Assembly: GCA_039881145.1 (NCBI GenBank)
Contig: JAYKKI010000066.1
Location: forward strand, 9,556,001 to 9,620,000
Origin: Druceiella hillmani
Taxonomy: Eukaryota; Arthropoda; Insecta; Lepidoptera; Hepialidae
DNA: 64,000 nt
Reading direction: 5' to 3'
Notes under the pieces: generated by a model
What the model was told of the DNA's origin: nothing
Seen by the model: the letters and a program-made list of their open reading frames with translations, nothing else
Database searches by the model: none
Position numbers and translations under genes: made by a program
Part shown: in pieces, positions 38,045 to 50,589 of the stretch
Numbering within the stretch: position 1 is the stretch's first letter
How the letters are laid out: every line of letters starts with the position of its first letter

Positions 38045-38875
38045 TTTCACATCAAAAATATTTTACTACGCTTTAACCTTGTTTTAATTCGCAGCTGGTC
38101 GTTAATTTGCCATTATAAATTTGACTATTCAAAGAATATGAATTTTATGCGTCGCATATCTGTCATAATTTTATTTCACATTTTGCTGGATTTGATGGTG
38201 TATACTGAGTGAATCTAGTTTGGCCTCTGTATGGATAAAGTTGCTCATCGACCGTCAAACACTCCGTCGGTATGTTAATACGATAAGTTGGCATTCAACA
38301 TTGTCCATATATCGTGGGCAGGCGCCGGTTTATCTTCTTTGATACGAACTTTACGAGTATCCGTGTCATAAAATAAATCTTATTATACTACATTATCATC
38401 GAATAAATGTTATCATTAGTCGATGTTAATAGAGTATATTAAGAAAATTACATTGACAATTTTAGCAGTGAAAACTCTTTTGAATGTTTCGCTAGTATAT
38501 AAAGTCTCTGTACTTCTACGCGATCCAGAATTTTGCCGAAAATTATTTTGAGTAGGAGCTTGATGTTAAATTGATAGTGTTTAAGACCAAATAGTTATAT
38601 CTTTGGCTGTAAACGTTGTTGTCGACTGTAATGGTTCATTAACAGCTCCAACGCTTTCAGTCGGTTCATCAACATCCTCGTTTAAATCAGCTTAGTTCTC
38701 ACGATATCCAACTAAAAATACAAATGTATAATTTTTGAATATTGAAATCATAATAATGGGATAAAAATAATAGGATTTACCAGATTATTCACAATCTGAT
38801 TTTTCTGCACATGTCCTGCTGGCTATATAATCCTCGTATTCTGAGGCACAATATTCACCTTCTCTTTAGTCGTCA
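38045..38875 (-). pseudogene. piggyBac transposase B, N-terminal and first catalytic part only
   Basis: On the minus strand from 38,875, the frame shows an acidic head (EYCASEYEDYIASRTCAEKS), then DLNEDVDEPTE, then a KDITIW segment (family: KDGT.W). After a stretch that has lost the dimerisation region it continues DTRKVRIKEDKPAPAHDIW (38,345-38,305). Next comes LTVDEQLYPYRGQTRFTQYT (about 38,255-38,195), with the first catalytic Asp intact at 38,247-38,249. It ends with NSYSLNSQIYNGKLTTSCEL and KQG near 38,075. The rest, including the other two catalytic residues and the Cys-rich tail, is missing. The DEQLYPYRG box differs from copies A and E, so this is a separate piggyBac lineage. Confidence 0.82.
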
Positions 38876-38962
38876 ATTTGTTAAGTTATTTATTTTTTTT
38901 ACATAATTAATCATTATAGATAACAATTACATGAAATATTATAAGTATTGTATAATTTCCAA

Positions 38963-38966
<4 letters not shown>

Positions 38967-39030
<64 letters not shown>
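38967..39030. repeat. (TA)n microsatellite
   Basis: About 64 bp of TA. It lies about 90 bp from the N-terminal end of the piggyBac B relic. Confidence 0.97.
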
Positions 39031-39032
<2 letters not shown>

Positions 39033-39588
39033 CCTCGAAAATTCTGCTTGTAATGAAGTGTCCATAATTTATGACTATTTTTACGCTATAAAAATATATT
39101 TCTCACATCAAATATGCGCCTTCACAAAATCTTCAAGTGCCTATCACAAGTCAGGACTTGTTTGAAACTGACAAAAATAAATTACGTATACCGACAGATA
39201 CAACTGAGATTTTGCCATTTCCATTCTCCTCCCCTTTATAATTCTGTAGATTAGCTTTTTCTGATGTAGTGGGTTGACCCACTGTGAATCCATAGGAAAA
39301 TTAATTGGAAATAAAAATTAAGCCTTTTTCATTTTACAATAACCGTAGTTAAAGGAATGAAAATGATTTGTATAGATATTATTTCAGACACTTTCATATT
39401 ATATTAAGTATTATATTATTTCAGTAATCATACGATAAACATTTTATTTTCTTTTTTCCGATGAATTCTAAATAGAGTATCTTTTTATGACTTAGCGTTG
39501 TGTTGTGACCTGCATAGATCTATATGTGTACACATAAACACAAACACGCATTTTTGCATGTATATATATATATATATATGTGTGTGTG

Positions 39589-39640
<52 letters not shown>

Positions 39641-42084
39641 ATGAAGAAATCGATTTTGGTACTCACAAATTTAAAATTGCTATATATGCATTGCCTTGAT
39701 AGAATACTGGTAAATGGCATTGATATATTTCCTCAAATGAGGTGACAGAAATTACAAAAATATTAAAAATTTTATATGTTGCTTAAAAAATAAGGAAGCT
39801 TAAAAAATAAAGGATTCCGAACTATCCTGCGATACTGCCTAAATATAACCGCGTCCAAAAAGTTAATTATCTAAATAGCATTTTATTATAGAAATTTTAA
39901 GCGTTAAGTTAAAATTTATCCAGAGAATATTTTACAAATGTGAGCAAAAGATGATATCATTTCTAAATATTTTTCAAATCTCACGAGCATGTATTTATAT
40001 AAGTATATTTTATAGCTTAAGGGCTTCAAATCTGTGCTAAATCAAAGTAAAAAAGCCTCCTATTCCCAGTGAGCAAATGTGTCCTTCCTTGGGTCTGTGT
40101 CGTTATTTTAACAACAATGTAAATGGGAAGGTCTGTGGGGTGTGATAAAAATAGGGTGCGGTGAAAAAAAGGGAAAATGTAATAAATATCCTAAAACATT
40201 ACTTCGGGATAAAAAGTGTCTCCAATTCAACCTAATATAGCTTGAATATGTTAAGCTTTAGTAAAACGACTTACGTTAGCTTTGCAAAAATATATCGACA
40301 GAATACTGGAATATTTTATTAAGCCAATGAAGATTTTATTATGAACGTTAATAACGCTCAGAATGAGTCACACTGCAAATATTTTTAGTTAATTTGGAAG
40401 TTTCAAATAACATCATTTCGGATGCAGAAAGATTTATTAGTATCATAATTCATGGCTTTAATTGCAGTAAACATAGTCTTTATGATTATTTCGACATGAT
40501 ATAAGTCAATATGAAATACAGTATATCATTAAGTATTATTGATTCAATATAATTCATCATGATTGAATAAGTTTAAGCTACTAATTATTACAAAACAGGT
40601 GTGAATTTTAAGTTTCATTGATAAGCTTTGGTCTTGTTCCATTTGATATGTATTGCTGAAACGTGCATTACACCAAATTTATCATTATATCTCTCTATGG
40701 TCTTGTTTTTCTTCTATAAATGTTATTATAGTTCTCACGATAGTGCTCAGCTTGAATTAATTTTATTTATCGCCACATAAACGGATAACTTTATGTTTTT
40801 ACGATTTTTCTTTTCCAGGCGATTTTCTGTAAATTCATTAATCAAGAAAAGCGACATTGGAAATCTGGTAATACCGTTCTTATTCCCAAAATTTTCATTT
40901 ATATCTATTTTCATTAGTCTTACAATGCATATAGGTATAACGAAATTTGGTCGATAATAAGTTTGAAGATGTTTGATGTGATAAGAAGATTAAAATAAAG
41001 CCTAAATACTTTTCAAAATAAGAATTTAAAAAAGGTTTAAAAGTTTTTTACTATTTTTTTATATTTCTTTTATTTTCAACAGTCCAAGGAATTATATCTA
41101 ATTTTTACCCCTATTCCATTTATTTTTCGTCGCACCCTTACGATGAAATATTTACCAAGCGCGTGCCTTTTCAATTTATTTCACTAACTTTTGCGATTAC
41201 GTTTACCCATGTAGACGACATATTGATATCTAACTTCTTAAGTGAGCCCTTTTTTATTACCCAAAACTATTTCCTTCTCGTGGCCGTGGGCGGCGCCCAA
41301 TGTCTTACACTAGCTGCATACGTAATAACCGTTTTACTAACATTTTTCTAACATATTATGGGAAATTGAGAATAAAATAGTACCAGATTGATTATCGCTG
41401 GAAAGTATGTTTTTGTAGCTAATTTTAATAAATTTTTGAAAAATGTTTTTCTAAACTCATTTTAATGAATTCCTCAAAAATTCAGAACTTATAGAAATAG
41501 TCTGATTGAGTAACAGAACTCTTGACTTTCGAAAGATTTGGAACCTGTTTGATATTGATTTCAAGTCGGCGAAAGCAATTCAATGTTTTCTCCTTAATAT
41601 CTACCTAAGGGTACCTCATACGATGTACAAGGAAATTATTCATAAAAAGATTGCTATAAAATTTTTTTATCGGGTGCCATATTTTTCCAAAATAAAATCG
41701 TCGATAGATAAAATACTACTTAATAAGTTAAGAGCAGTTTAGTTTTTGACGCATCACTATTTCATTTCTGACGGTATCACACAATAAAATAGTGTAAAAA
41801 AAGTTAACAATTTTAACAAAGGCCAATCAAGCTGTGTTGTCACGTTGTCATGGTTTAGTCATAGTAATTTGTGAAATTTGGTTCTATTATGACAATAATC
41901 AAACGAAGTCACATAGCAAAGTCATGGGTATTTCAAAATGATGATTCTCCAACTTCAATTGGAAAATAAAATTAAAGAAAAAAATACGGAATGATTGCGC
42001 TATTTTGCATTAAGATATGTATTTTGGATATTGTTTTTCTGACAAAAGACTGCATTAGCTACTTGATACATCGAAGAACGCCCC
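39031..42084. other. AT-rich stretch with a compound microsatellite; no gene seen
   Basis: The frames 41,163-41,351 and 41,506-41,742 have near-normal codon variety but no recognisable motif and no splice or promoter context, so they are not called. Part of the mariner relic that starts at about 42,085 may extend left towards 41,900, but the reading there is too weak to claim. Confidence 0.45.
39559..39640. repeat. Compound (TA)n(TG)n(TA)n(TG)n(TA)n microsatellite
   Basis: TA runs alternate with two TG runs (about 39,579-39,589 and 39,605-39,619). It yields spurious Ile/Tyr/Cys/Val frames on both strands. Confidence 0.97.
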
Positions 42085-42430
42085 ACTCAAATTATGGAAG
42101 TAATAAACATAAACATCCAAATTCAAGACACTAGGTGTTTGCCTAAGAAAGTGCACCAGCACATACGGTGGGAAAACTTTATACATTTTAAAAAATACAA
42201 ACATTCAGTTATTGGCACCTTCTTCATTTAGTCCGGGCTTAGCCCCATATGATTATGTACTTTTCTCATATATTAAAAAACACTTGGACGGTCTACCTTT
42301 CTCGACTCATACCGAGTTAATTGGGGCATTTTAGGAAATTTTCCATTATATTTCGGAGGGACTGTTGCAACAGATTTTTCGCGGAGGGATTCAACGTGCA
42401 ACAGAGATTATTTTATAATCGATCACAACA
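42085..42430 (+). pseudogene. mariner/Tc1-type transposase, C-terminal relic
   Basis: The plus strand first gives SAPAHTVGK near 42,146; the family has DNAPAHT, so the catalytic Asp has been lost. After a frameshift it reads KTLYILKNTNIQLLAPSSFS, then PGLAPYDYVLFSYIKKHLDG (about 42,232; family: YSPDLAP.DY.LF, third catalytic Asp kept at 42,251-42,253). It ends with a THTELIGAF-stop-EIFHYI segment and FRGGIQRATE near 42,400. This is the conserved end of a mariner-type cut-and-paste transposase. Only about the last third is readable, with at least one stop and one frameshift. I saw no terminal inverted repeats. The relic ends about 70 bp left of piggyBac copy C. Confidence 0.78.
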
Positions 42431-42502
42431 ACCTAAAAATCATGACATTTAGAATACAAAAAATATGGTTTCCTTTGTATTTTCTAACCTTTGTATTTTT
42501 AA

Positions 42503-44082
42503 CCTTCCATGCGGTCTCTGAGACCCCAGCGAATTTTATTAAATTTACTAAAACTATAAACAAAAGACGGTTGCACTTCTCTAATATCCTTCAGGGGATC
42601 TGGTACCATACCTCAGTAGCCCTATGACATTCATTGCATGCGCACGCGTTGTTTTATTTTTGTTTGCGATCTCAGATTCCGCGCACGACCGATTGTATAT
42701 GAGAAAAAATAAATAAAATATAATTAATATCTGGTTAAGTGTTGCTTGGTATTTGTACCTTATTACTTTATTTTATGTATAATATAAAGGTTTTCTAAAT
42801 TTAAAGAATTCTTACGCTCTTTGTTGTAGACAATGAGTTACAAAGACTTAGAACATCGAATATCTCGCATGCTGGAGGAGACGGAAATAGAAGATGAAGT
42901 CATTGATGATGTTTTGGACGAAAAAAGTCCGGTTGAATCCTCGCCAGCACAGGAAGAGTGTCTTCAGTCAGATGGTGAACTTAGTGACAGCGATGACGAT
43001 AACGTTCCTCATATGTGTCATCATATTCTTAATTTGTAAGCCAGCAAGGGAGTACGTATATTGGATAATGACGGGACTGTTTGGAGTAAAAATCCTCCTA
43101 TTTCTGTGAGAACCAGATCTACCAATATAATTAGAGAACAATTCCCTAGAGATTTTCTACCCGCTCTTGATTCGAAATCACCTATGGAATGCTATTCTTA
43201 CTTCAACATTGACGAGTTGTTAACCATGATTTTGGATAACACAAATAAATAAGAAAAATACAGCCTAACTATTCAAAATAAAGAGATGCTTCAGAGGTGA
43301 CATTGACTGAAATAAAGGGATTGATTGGATTACTCTTACTGTGCGGTGAGAGGAAATGTAGCCGTATGAATGCCGATAACTTATATAACAAAAATGGTTC
43401 ATCTATGAATATCACCAGAATACTTATGAGTGAACGAAGGTTCTTATTTCTACATTGCATGCGATTTGACGATAGACACACTCGGGGAGAGTTTTGGAAC
43501 GAATTTATCCAAAAATGTGATAGAAAAAGGAATCGCAAAACAAATTATAGCTGCTTCAATTGTGGTAAACAAATGTGCCTAGAACATGTGATGATTATAT
43601 GCCGAGAATGTGCATATCTAGTAGATATAATGGAGACTAAGAATGAACAGATTATAGTAGTAATCCTTAAATAGTTAAAGGTTTTTTTTTAAATTTTGTT
43701 TTCATTTTTCATTTTATTATAATTTAGATAATAGTTAAAATTTCACGAATGTAGCATTTCTATAACTTGGTGCTATTGGTAATGAATATCAACTGATCTC
43801 AAAGATAATTATAGTCTAATTATTAATTATAAGGAATAATTAGGAAAATGTCAAAAGAAAAAAATTTTGAGTTTTTATGGATTTTTGTTTTATCAAATAA
43901 ATTTTTTTAAAAAATAATGAATAAATAACTCGTTATTATTATTATTTACATATATACGACTTCTCTTAATTACAATAACTTTAAATATTTATTAGTTTTC
44001 CCAAAAAAGACACGTAAAATTTTGGAATCACAGACCGCGCGCGACTGCTTTTGTTTGGCTCAAGAGTTCAGCCGCTGGACGG
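42503..44082 (+). mobile_element. piggyBac-like DNA transposon C, internally deleted, 1.58 kb, bounded by TTAA
   Basis: TTAA lies at 42,499-42,502 and again at 44,083-44,086, the target duplication expected of piggyBac. The left end reads ccttccatgcggtc. The right end on the minus strand reads ccgtccagcggctg, giving a short imperfect terminal inverted repeat (about 11 of 13 positions with one gap). Inside the left end is a perfect palindrome, ggtctctgagacc. CG-rich segments occur near both ends (gcatgcgcacgcg near 42,640; gaccgcgcgcgac near 44,032). The element is about 1 kb shorter than a typical autonomous piggyBac because the middle of the transposase gene is gone. Confidence 0.85.
42833..43674 (+). 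pseudogene. piggyBac transposase C lacking its catalytic core
   Basis: The frame opens at ATG 42,833 with an acidic head (MLEETEIEDEVIDDVLDEKS, GELSDSDDDNVP). It has one stop (43,037-43,039) and continues in the same frame as DNDGTVWSKNPP and RTRSTNIIREQF, the typical N-terminal piggyBac motif, to a stop at 43,250. After a frameshift, 43,297-43,674 is open for 125 codons. It encodes the dimerisation-region segment TEIKGLIGLLLLCG and FLFLHCMRFDDRHTRGEFWN, then after FIQKCDR jumps directly to KRNRKTNYSCFNCGKQMCLE with CRECA, the C-terminal Cys-rich DNA-binding domain. All three catalytic Asp boxes and the insertion domain are missing. The join is in frame. It cannot catalyse transposition but could in principle bind transposon ends. 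No evidence of expression is visible. Confidence 0.85.
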
Positions 44083-44501
44083 TTAAATATACACTTGTTA
44101 ATAAGATATTACGATATGTCTACAGAAAAATATTAGTTAAAATATTTAATAATATTCATCTCTTTTAATCCTCAACTAACAACCTGGGGTCATTTTTCTC
44201 GGGCGAAATCGTTTTTTTACAAATCATTCAACACACATCGTCTACAGTCTAACGCCGTTCTATGTAATCTCAGTACGTCATCTAATGTGCCGGACTTTTG
44301 GCGTTTAAATACATATGAAAATTCAGATGCGGGCTTTTTTTGGATCATAATTGATCCAGTCTAGTAAATTTTTTCAAGTTTTTGTTAAATTTTTTCTACT
44401 TTTTTACATAATTAAATCAACATGTTGTGGTTTTTGATTGATAGTGATAAAATATATCTTATAAATGATAAAGAATATTATTGTGAGAAATTTTCAAAAT
44501 T

Positions 44502-45090
44502 GTGATGGCAAGGGTAGAGGCGATCGTGAAAACAATTATGTCTGATAGCGATGAAGAGTTAGTCTTTTCAATAGAATGTACCTTCTATACATATGAGAGC
44601 GAAGATCTACGCTATATTTTTACATTAAAAATAGGTTCAAATAGTTCCATAATCCCCCTGCAAGATCAAGCGTTCATCAAATTAATATTGCCATTACTTC
44701 CGCGAAAAGTTTAGCAAGCGGTATAGAAAAATAATTTATCGCAGCGTGAATCATAATTATCGCTTAAAGGCAAAGATATTATTCAACAAAAATGTTATTG
44801 TACAAATTAGCCAATAAAAGAATGTTCTTTAGAAACAAGACCAGTTTATATTGTACTAACTATAACTATATTAAATAATTGAAAACATTTATTGATCAAA
44901 TTATTGAGTTAAGCAGGTATTTTCAGGTCAGAAAAACAATTTTTCTTTTGTCTGCTCTGAGAATTGATAAAATAGAAACAAGAAATGCCAGGAAAGGAAA
45001 ACAATCAGCTGCATTTATCTCTCAAATATATGATAAATTTGTACAGAACTACCAACATAATTATAGTTGTTCGGATTACGTAACACACAC

Positions 45091-45125
<35 letters not shown>

Positions 45126-45129
45126 TATT

Positions 45130-45176
<47 letters not shown>

Positions 45177-45582
45177 ACATATATATTTTAAAATATTAAA
45201 ATAATTTTACAAAGTAATCCAAAAATATATTTTACTCTTCAAATTCGTAATATAAGAATATATTTTCATGAAAAAAATAAATCAGTTAATGGCAATAGGA
45301 AATAAATTAAATTATCTAATTTTATTAGAGCAAGGATGTGGAAGCCTTGGATCAAAATATACCAATCATTCTGTCTATCGCAGAAAAAAGCGACGCTCGT
45401 TATTTCAGCCATTTATAATATATCTAGAGCAAATGTCCATGTCCAAAGTTCTGTGGAAAGCATCTGATAGCGGAACAAAGCTGAAATTAGAGAAATATAT
45501 CAAATTAATTGGCATCGACTTGATAAGATATCATAATAAAGAAAGAAAAGTGAAGTATACGCCATTTCCTAGGAATCTATGA
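44502..45582 (+). pseudogene. piggyBac transposase D, N- and C-terminal parts
   Basis: An acidic start (MSDSDEELVF, ATG 44,538) opens a frame to 44,714. After decayed sequence with a KGKD motif near 44,767, the frame from 44,879 gives IFLLSALRIDKIETRNARK and ISQIYDKFVQNYQ, ending SCSDYVT. These are the residues just before the first catalytic box (VT.DE), which is absent: the (TA)n tract starts at that point. After the tract, the frame 45,268-45,582 gives EQGCGSLGSKYTNHSV, where the family has KGGVDSLDQKY, so the third catalytic Asp is Gly. RRKKRRSLFQPFIIYL follows (family: RR..RWPL..FY), then IKLIGIDLIRYHNKERK and FPRNL. The Cys-rich tail is not seen. Confidence 0.68.
45092..45187. repeat. 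(TA)n microsatellite inside piggyBac D
   Basis: About 95 bp of TA interrupted by gcatatttatg. It occupies the position of the catalytic core of transposase D. Confidence 0.97.
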
Positions 45583-45590
45583 GTCAAAAT

Positions 45591-48500
45591 TGATTTTTTC
45601 TTTTCTACAAATTAATTTTCTGGGAATTGGAGAACGAAACACAGTTATGACAGATTTAAGTCAAATAGGTGCAAAAAAGAGGCCATCTTTACTCACACAG
45701 AAGAAATAAGAACAACACAAGCATGCAAAATATGAACTAAATTTTGATATTTGCGTAGACTGATATTCTCGAAAGTTTTGTTTAGTTACAAGCAGTTGAT
45801 TTTGCGTTCCTAATGTGATTAATCTCGTAAAAATATTATCAAAATTTTAAACCGTTGATTTGTTTTGACTGAAACAAATTAAAAAAACAATAATAATTTT
45901 TAACGCCAAAGATTATTTAGTTTTAAGACTGGAGAAAATTTCCCAATTTTTCCAATAATTTATGAAGGATTAATTATTTATGATTTTACGAGTAAATATT
46001 TATTAAAAACTTCTTTAATAATTTAAATGTAACATTTTAATTCAATTTAGTCTATAAATATCATTTATGTATAAAACCTAAATTCCAAAATTTTTTTAAT
46101 TTTTGTGAGAAAAAAACTTTAAACAAAAATTTACACAATTTACATTTTCAGACCCAGATGTGTCGCTAACGTTACAGATTAATTGTATTCAACTATTATT
46201 TTCACCTACTGCACAAACCTGTACTACTAATATTCATATAATTACGAGTTTTTTGTTTATAATTTTGGTCTTTTATAACTCCTAGCAAAAGTAAATATTT
46301 CATTTTCATACATTTGCAATGATTTCTTATTTAGAAATAACGCCACTGCTTGTGGATTTAATTCCCAAATGCTTGTTGATCGAAACATTTTTAATTGTGA
46401 TTTACATCTAGTTAATCGATGCAAATAAAGTTTACTGTTTGCACTATACCGAGCCATATAAATTTATATTCACTAGAAATACACGAGCTACTAACTCATT
46501 AAATTCTAAGAAGTCTGATTGTTAGCTTGTTTTTATTCTCATTTGCATATTAATAATTTACAATATTCATACTTCATTATGGATAAAGAGACATTGTATG
46601 GAATTAAATTTATAGTATAAAAAGTTATTTTTACGGACCTTGATTTTACACGATGTCCATCATAGCCGCTATAACTTATACGAGGTAAGAAATTGAATCA
46701 TAACCGCAAATCCAAAAACGTTATCCGAATTAAAAAACTTTTAAAATAAACGTAACAAAAAAAATAACTTAAATTCATCTAAAAAAATGCTCATATAGAG
46801 TTCATATTGTGTAAAACTGGTAATGCCTTGATCTGTCGGAGGAAATTTCAGTTTACTTAGACAGAGAGGTTTGAATATTTCAACATTGTGACCAAGTTAA
46901 AATCAGTAACGATGAGAAGTTGTTTTTACCATCGGGTGAAATTCTTTAATTTGCTTGTAAAATACAACCCCCATAAAAGGAATCAATTCTTGCTAATATT
47001 AGAATTTCGCCTTAATTTCTTGAAAACTGAATTTAGATTAGACAATCTTCAAACTCTGGCATTTATTCGTTTAAGATACCACTTTTTGTTTGCATTATGT
47101 TGTATTACATTACTAAAAAGTTTTTTTAAAGCTATACAACGTGGGTCAATCTAAAATTATTATACAAAGATTGATTTCCTTTTGCCACTTGACTTTCTTC
47201 GTGGTTAATTTTTATTCCCTTGACCTTTGAACTGGTAGTAATATCTTATATTTTTAAGCGGTGTATGTAATTTTTAATATGTATATTATATACTGATATT
47301 TCACCCTTTTCTTGGGCAAATAAGTAAGGGGGTTTCATTAAACACGAAAGTAATAAATGTAAAAATTAAATAGTGGTAAACAAGTCAAACACACGAAAAT
47401 GAGGAGAAATTAAAACTTTAAAATTTATTTGGATAAAGACCATTATTATTGGGCACAATGTACGTAAATTACGTTATGTATGACTTAATAACGTAATGAT
47501 TAAGGTAATATATTCATTTGCTGACTAAAGAGAACAAATGTGGATATAACGTACTTTTGATGTCGACGGAATTGCAAGAAATTATATCCGTATTTTCTTT
47601 TCCTCCTTTTCCCTCATAAATATACAAAAGACATATAAAACACTATTAAGACAGATTCGGACTAAAATCAGCGTCCTTGTTAAGTACAGTGGTTATTAAT
47701 GCAAGTTACATTATTATATTTTCGACTTATCTTTTAATTACCTTTTTTTATTTTCGTTTCATTACTAAAATTATAAAATTGTGTAAAATATTTTAATTGG
47801 CGACGAGCTATCCGTAAATGTCTTTTAAAGAAAACGTACATTTATTACTTGAAACAATTTTACTATGGAACTGATATAAAAGAGGGAAAAGTTTGTATGA
47901 TCATTCGTTTGTTCGCACTGATCTCTAGAACCATATGTTCGGTTTTAAAAATGCTTGTATCATATAGCATCTTTTGAAAAGTTAAAGACTACAAAATTTC
48001 TATTCTACAGAATCTTTTATTGGATAAATCTTTGATACAAATTTGTAATTAATTTAATATCTTTAAATGTTCAGTATTATCAATTACCCACCAGGTCTAT
48101 TGTATTTAGTTTTATTTATTTTGTAATATTAAATATGATACAAAAAACTGTAGATCCAGCACGAAGCGGGAATCAAAGAAACATCAAACGGAACATTGGA
48201 AAGTGGGACAAATTACATCTAGGAGGAACCTTATTAGATTGGATCCGAAAAGTTTGATTCCTTTTATGGTTTTTAAAAAATATTTTTGTCTTCAAAAGTA
48301 ACTATATTACCTCAAGTGAAAGGAAAAATTATTCAGACTGAATTCTAAATTTTATTAAGAAACTGTAGGCGATTATTTGATGAAAATTTTTTTTTATGAA
48401 AAACAAGAAGGTGAAGAAGGAAAATTAAGCTTTTGAATGGGGGTTTGTCATCAATGAAAGAAAGAAGAACCTGTTAATTACAAGTATAACTAATAATATG

Positions 48501-49342
48501 ATAGTCCATACACACTTGACAAATATTACTAATTTAAATATAAGTGATAATATTATTGTCTTTCATCATGTAAATGTATTATCCATCATATATTTATCTC
48601 TCCTTATTTCCATCGCAGCCGTTTTTCCGATAAACTGCTTGGGGTAAAAACTTGAAATAAGATACACTAATAAAACATTAATCCACATATATCGCAATTG
48701 TTAAAATTGGAAAATATTCGTTTGAAAATCTGGGAAAGGACAAATTAATCACTTAAAAAAATAGTTTTTAATTTCATATATAAAACGGGGGTTGTTTGAG
48801 AGAGCTTGTTAAAAAATGTATTAAAGTTAAGTCCCAATTCAAGTCTCAGAAATATATTAATTCGCAATTTAATATAGCATATGTTCGAAGATATACTGAA
48901 AAATAAGCAAAAAATACCCCATCCAAAGATGTTGGAAGACGCGCGCGGTCCGCTCTCTCGTAGACCCCCACCTCATTTTCAAAATTACTTCACAAGATTT
49001 ATGAAAAAGTCATTAGTTTTTTGTAGCCGACGTAAAGATTTTACGAAAACTATAGCGACGATTCTAGGTGATTCGATTTTTTAAGTATTCCCCATGCTTT
49101 TAAGCCTTTAAATTTTCTCAGAAACCATGCGACTTAGAAACTTAACTTTAATACATTTTTTAACTTTATTACATTTCATTACCCCTTATATTATTCTTAT
49201 ATTTTCCACCAACAATTTTATTTGTATTGCTATGACAATCAAAGAGGAAGAAAATAAAGCTTTTACATTTTTCTTCGTTTTACAAAACTTATTGTCAGAT
49301 TTGCGCAGAATTAACCTCAAGCACTTTTTGATAAATCTTTTT
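45591..49342. other. AT-rich stretch without recognisable genes
   Basis: The frames at 46,257-46,457 (minus), 46,888-47,154 and 48,881-49,084 lack any family motif. A small CG-rich island (gacgcgcgcggtccgctctc, 48,939-48,958) stands out from its surroundings but is not explained by anything I recognise. Confidence 0.45.
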
Positions 49343-49715
49343 CAAATGTTTATGAACTATAAAACACAACATGTGTAAGCAATATATATTGAAAAAAAAG
49401 AGAAAAATCACGATCTGGCGAAAAAGAAAACAACCCACTGAACATATCATATTCCATCTATCTGCATATTCGTTTGAGTGAACATAGTTTTAAAACTAAT
49501 GAATAGACTTGATGCAAAATTTACTCTTACACTATTTAGACTCTAAGTAATGGTAGAAATTTTATCACGATGCTGTGTGTCTGTCTCAGAGACCTGAGTA
49601 TCATATTTTAATATTTAAATTAACAAAAATGTGTGAAGAATCAGGCATTTCTTTTTAATTTGGTACATAGCGTTCTATCAGTACGTACAGAAATGTTTAA
49701 AAAAAACGGGTAGGC
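49343..49715 (+). repeat. Dispersed direct repeat, copy A (pair with 50,590)
   Basis: This shares ordered blocks with 50,590-50,934: tatattga followed by an A-rich segment, ccactgaa, gcaaaatttact with acactatttaga, cgatgctgtgtgt, aaattaaca, and atttggtacatagcgttct. Copy A carries roughly 45 bp more than copy B after ccactgaa. Identity looks about three quarters by eye. There is no coding match to a known family. Confidence 0.75.
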
Positions 49716-50589
49716 TGTATCAGGGACGCAACTGCAGAGGAGTACGTGAAATGTTTTGAACATCTTAGAAAGTGTGTAATATAATAAGTCTAACACGTTC
49801 TCTGTGAACACTAATACGTTTCGCCGAGATCAAAGTGGGTCGCCGAGGGTCGGAATCTCTCTATCTTGGTACAAGATACAAGAGATCAAGCTCTTACACG
49901 TCAGTTTTGTACAGTTTTGTACACGTCAGTTTTGTACGTTACGTATCGCCATAGTAGAGCATAGTTGGCTTTTTGTGCTTTTTTTTTAATTCTACAACTT
50001 CTAATGGCCACAAATATGAGTTTTATGTAACAAAACTCTTATTATGTTGTGAGTTCTGTAAAACGCGACAACTCCCGCTCGGATCGGTCAATGTACTGCT
50101 GAGTAACTAATTAAACACTGCGCGCGATTGTAAATTTCCGAATGAGTTGTGCTTCACGCGATTGCAGCGCTATTTACGTCCGCAAAATCTAGTAATGGCT
50201 TCCATCCTCTAAATTATGGTACTAAAATGATGCCGGTAGATGCTATACTTCCAAAGTTCTAAGCAATGTTGCCATAATATATTTCGTTACATATGACAAG
50301 TAAACATTTTACAAGTGATCCCCTCTGACCGAAATGAAAGACGTTTTACGTCAAAATCAGAGCATTCTAGTTTAGTGAGGTAAGGCCTTTAATGACACCG
50401 CGTTTGTCTTATTTAATGGGCAATGACATTCATGTAAAAAGTAAACGGTGCGGCTTAATTATATTGCCTTAATTATACATGAAACTTTATTAAATTAAAT
50501 ACCACGTGTTCTCAATAAAGTGTTAATATTTTTCAGTGCACAATTTAAGCTATTTCACACGTTTACGTGGAAAATACGGCGTAGGAATT
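49716..50589. other. Less AT-rich unique sequence between the two dispersed-repeat copies
   Basis: This segment is noticeably richer in CG dinucleotides than the window average (for example cactgcgcgcgattg near 50,116 and cacgcgattgcagcgc near 50,155). It contains a small local repeat of cacgtcagttttgtac (49,899 and 49,922). I see no open frame with a known motif. If the flanking repeats belong to one element this would be its interior. Confidence 0.5.

Larger units (their letters stand above)
44169..45590 (+). mobile_element. piggyBac-like DNA transposon D, decayed, with TA microsatellite in place of its core
   Basis: A transposase relic (44,502-45,582) lies only about 90 bp beyond the right end of element C. 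A TTAA at 44,165-44,168 followed by tcctcaactaacaacctggg looks like a piggyBac left end, but no matching right end was found, so the left boundary is inference and the right one is simply the end of coding similarity. The middle of the transposase gene is replaced by a (TA)n tract (45,092-45,187). Confidence 0.5.

Noticed and set aside
41163..41351. 62-codon plus-strand frame with hydrophobic stretches
   Set aside because: It could pass for a membrane segment, but there is no upstream signal or family match.
43269..43538. 89-codon minus-strand frame
   Set aside because: It is the shadow of the piggyBac C frame on the plus strand.
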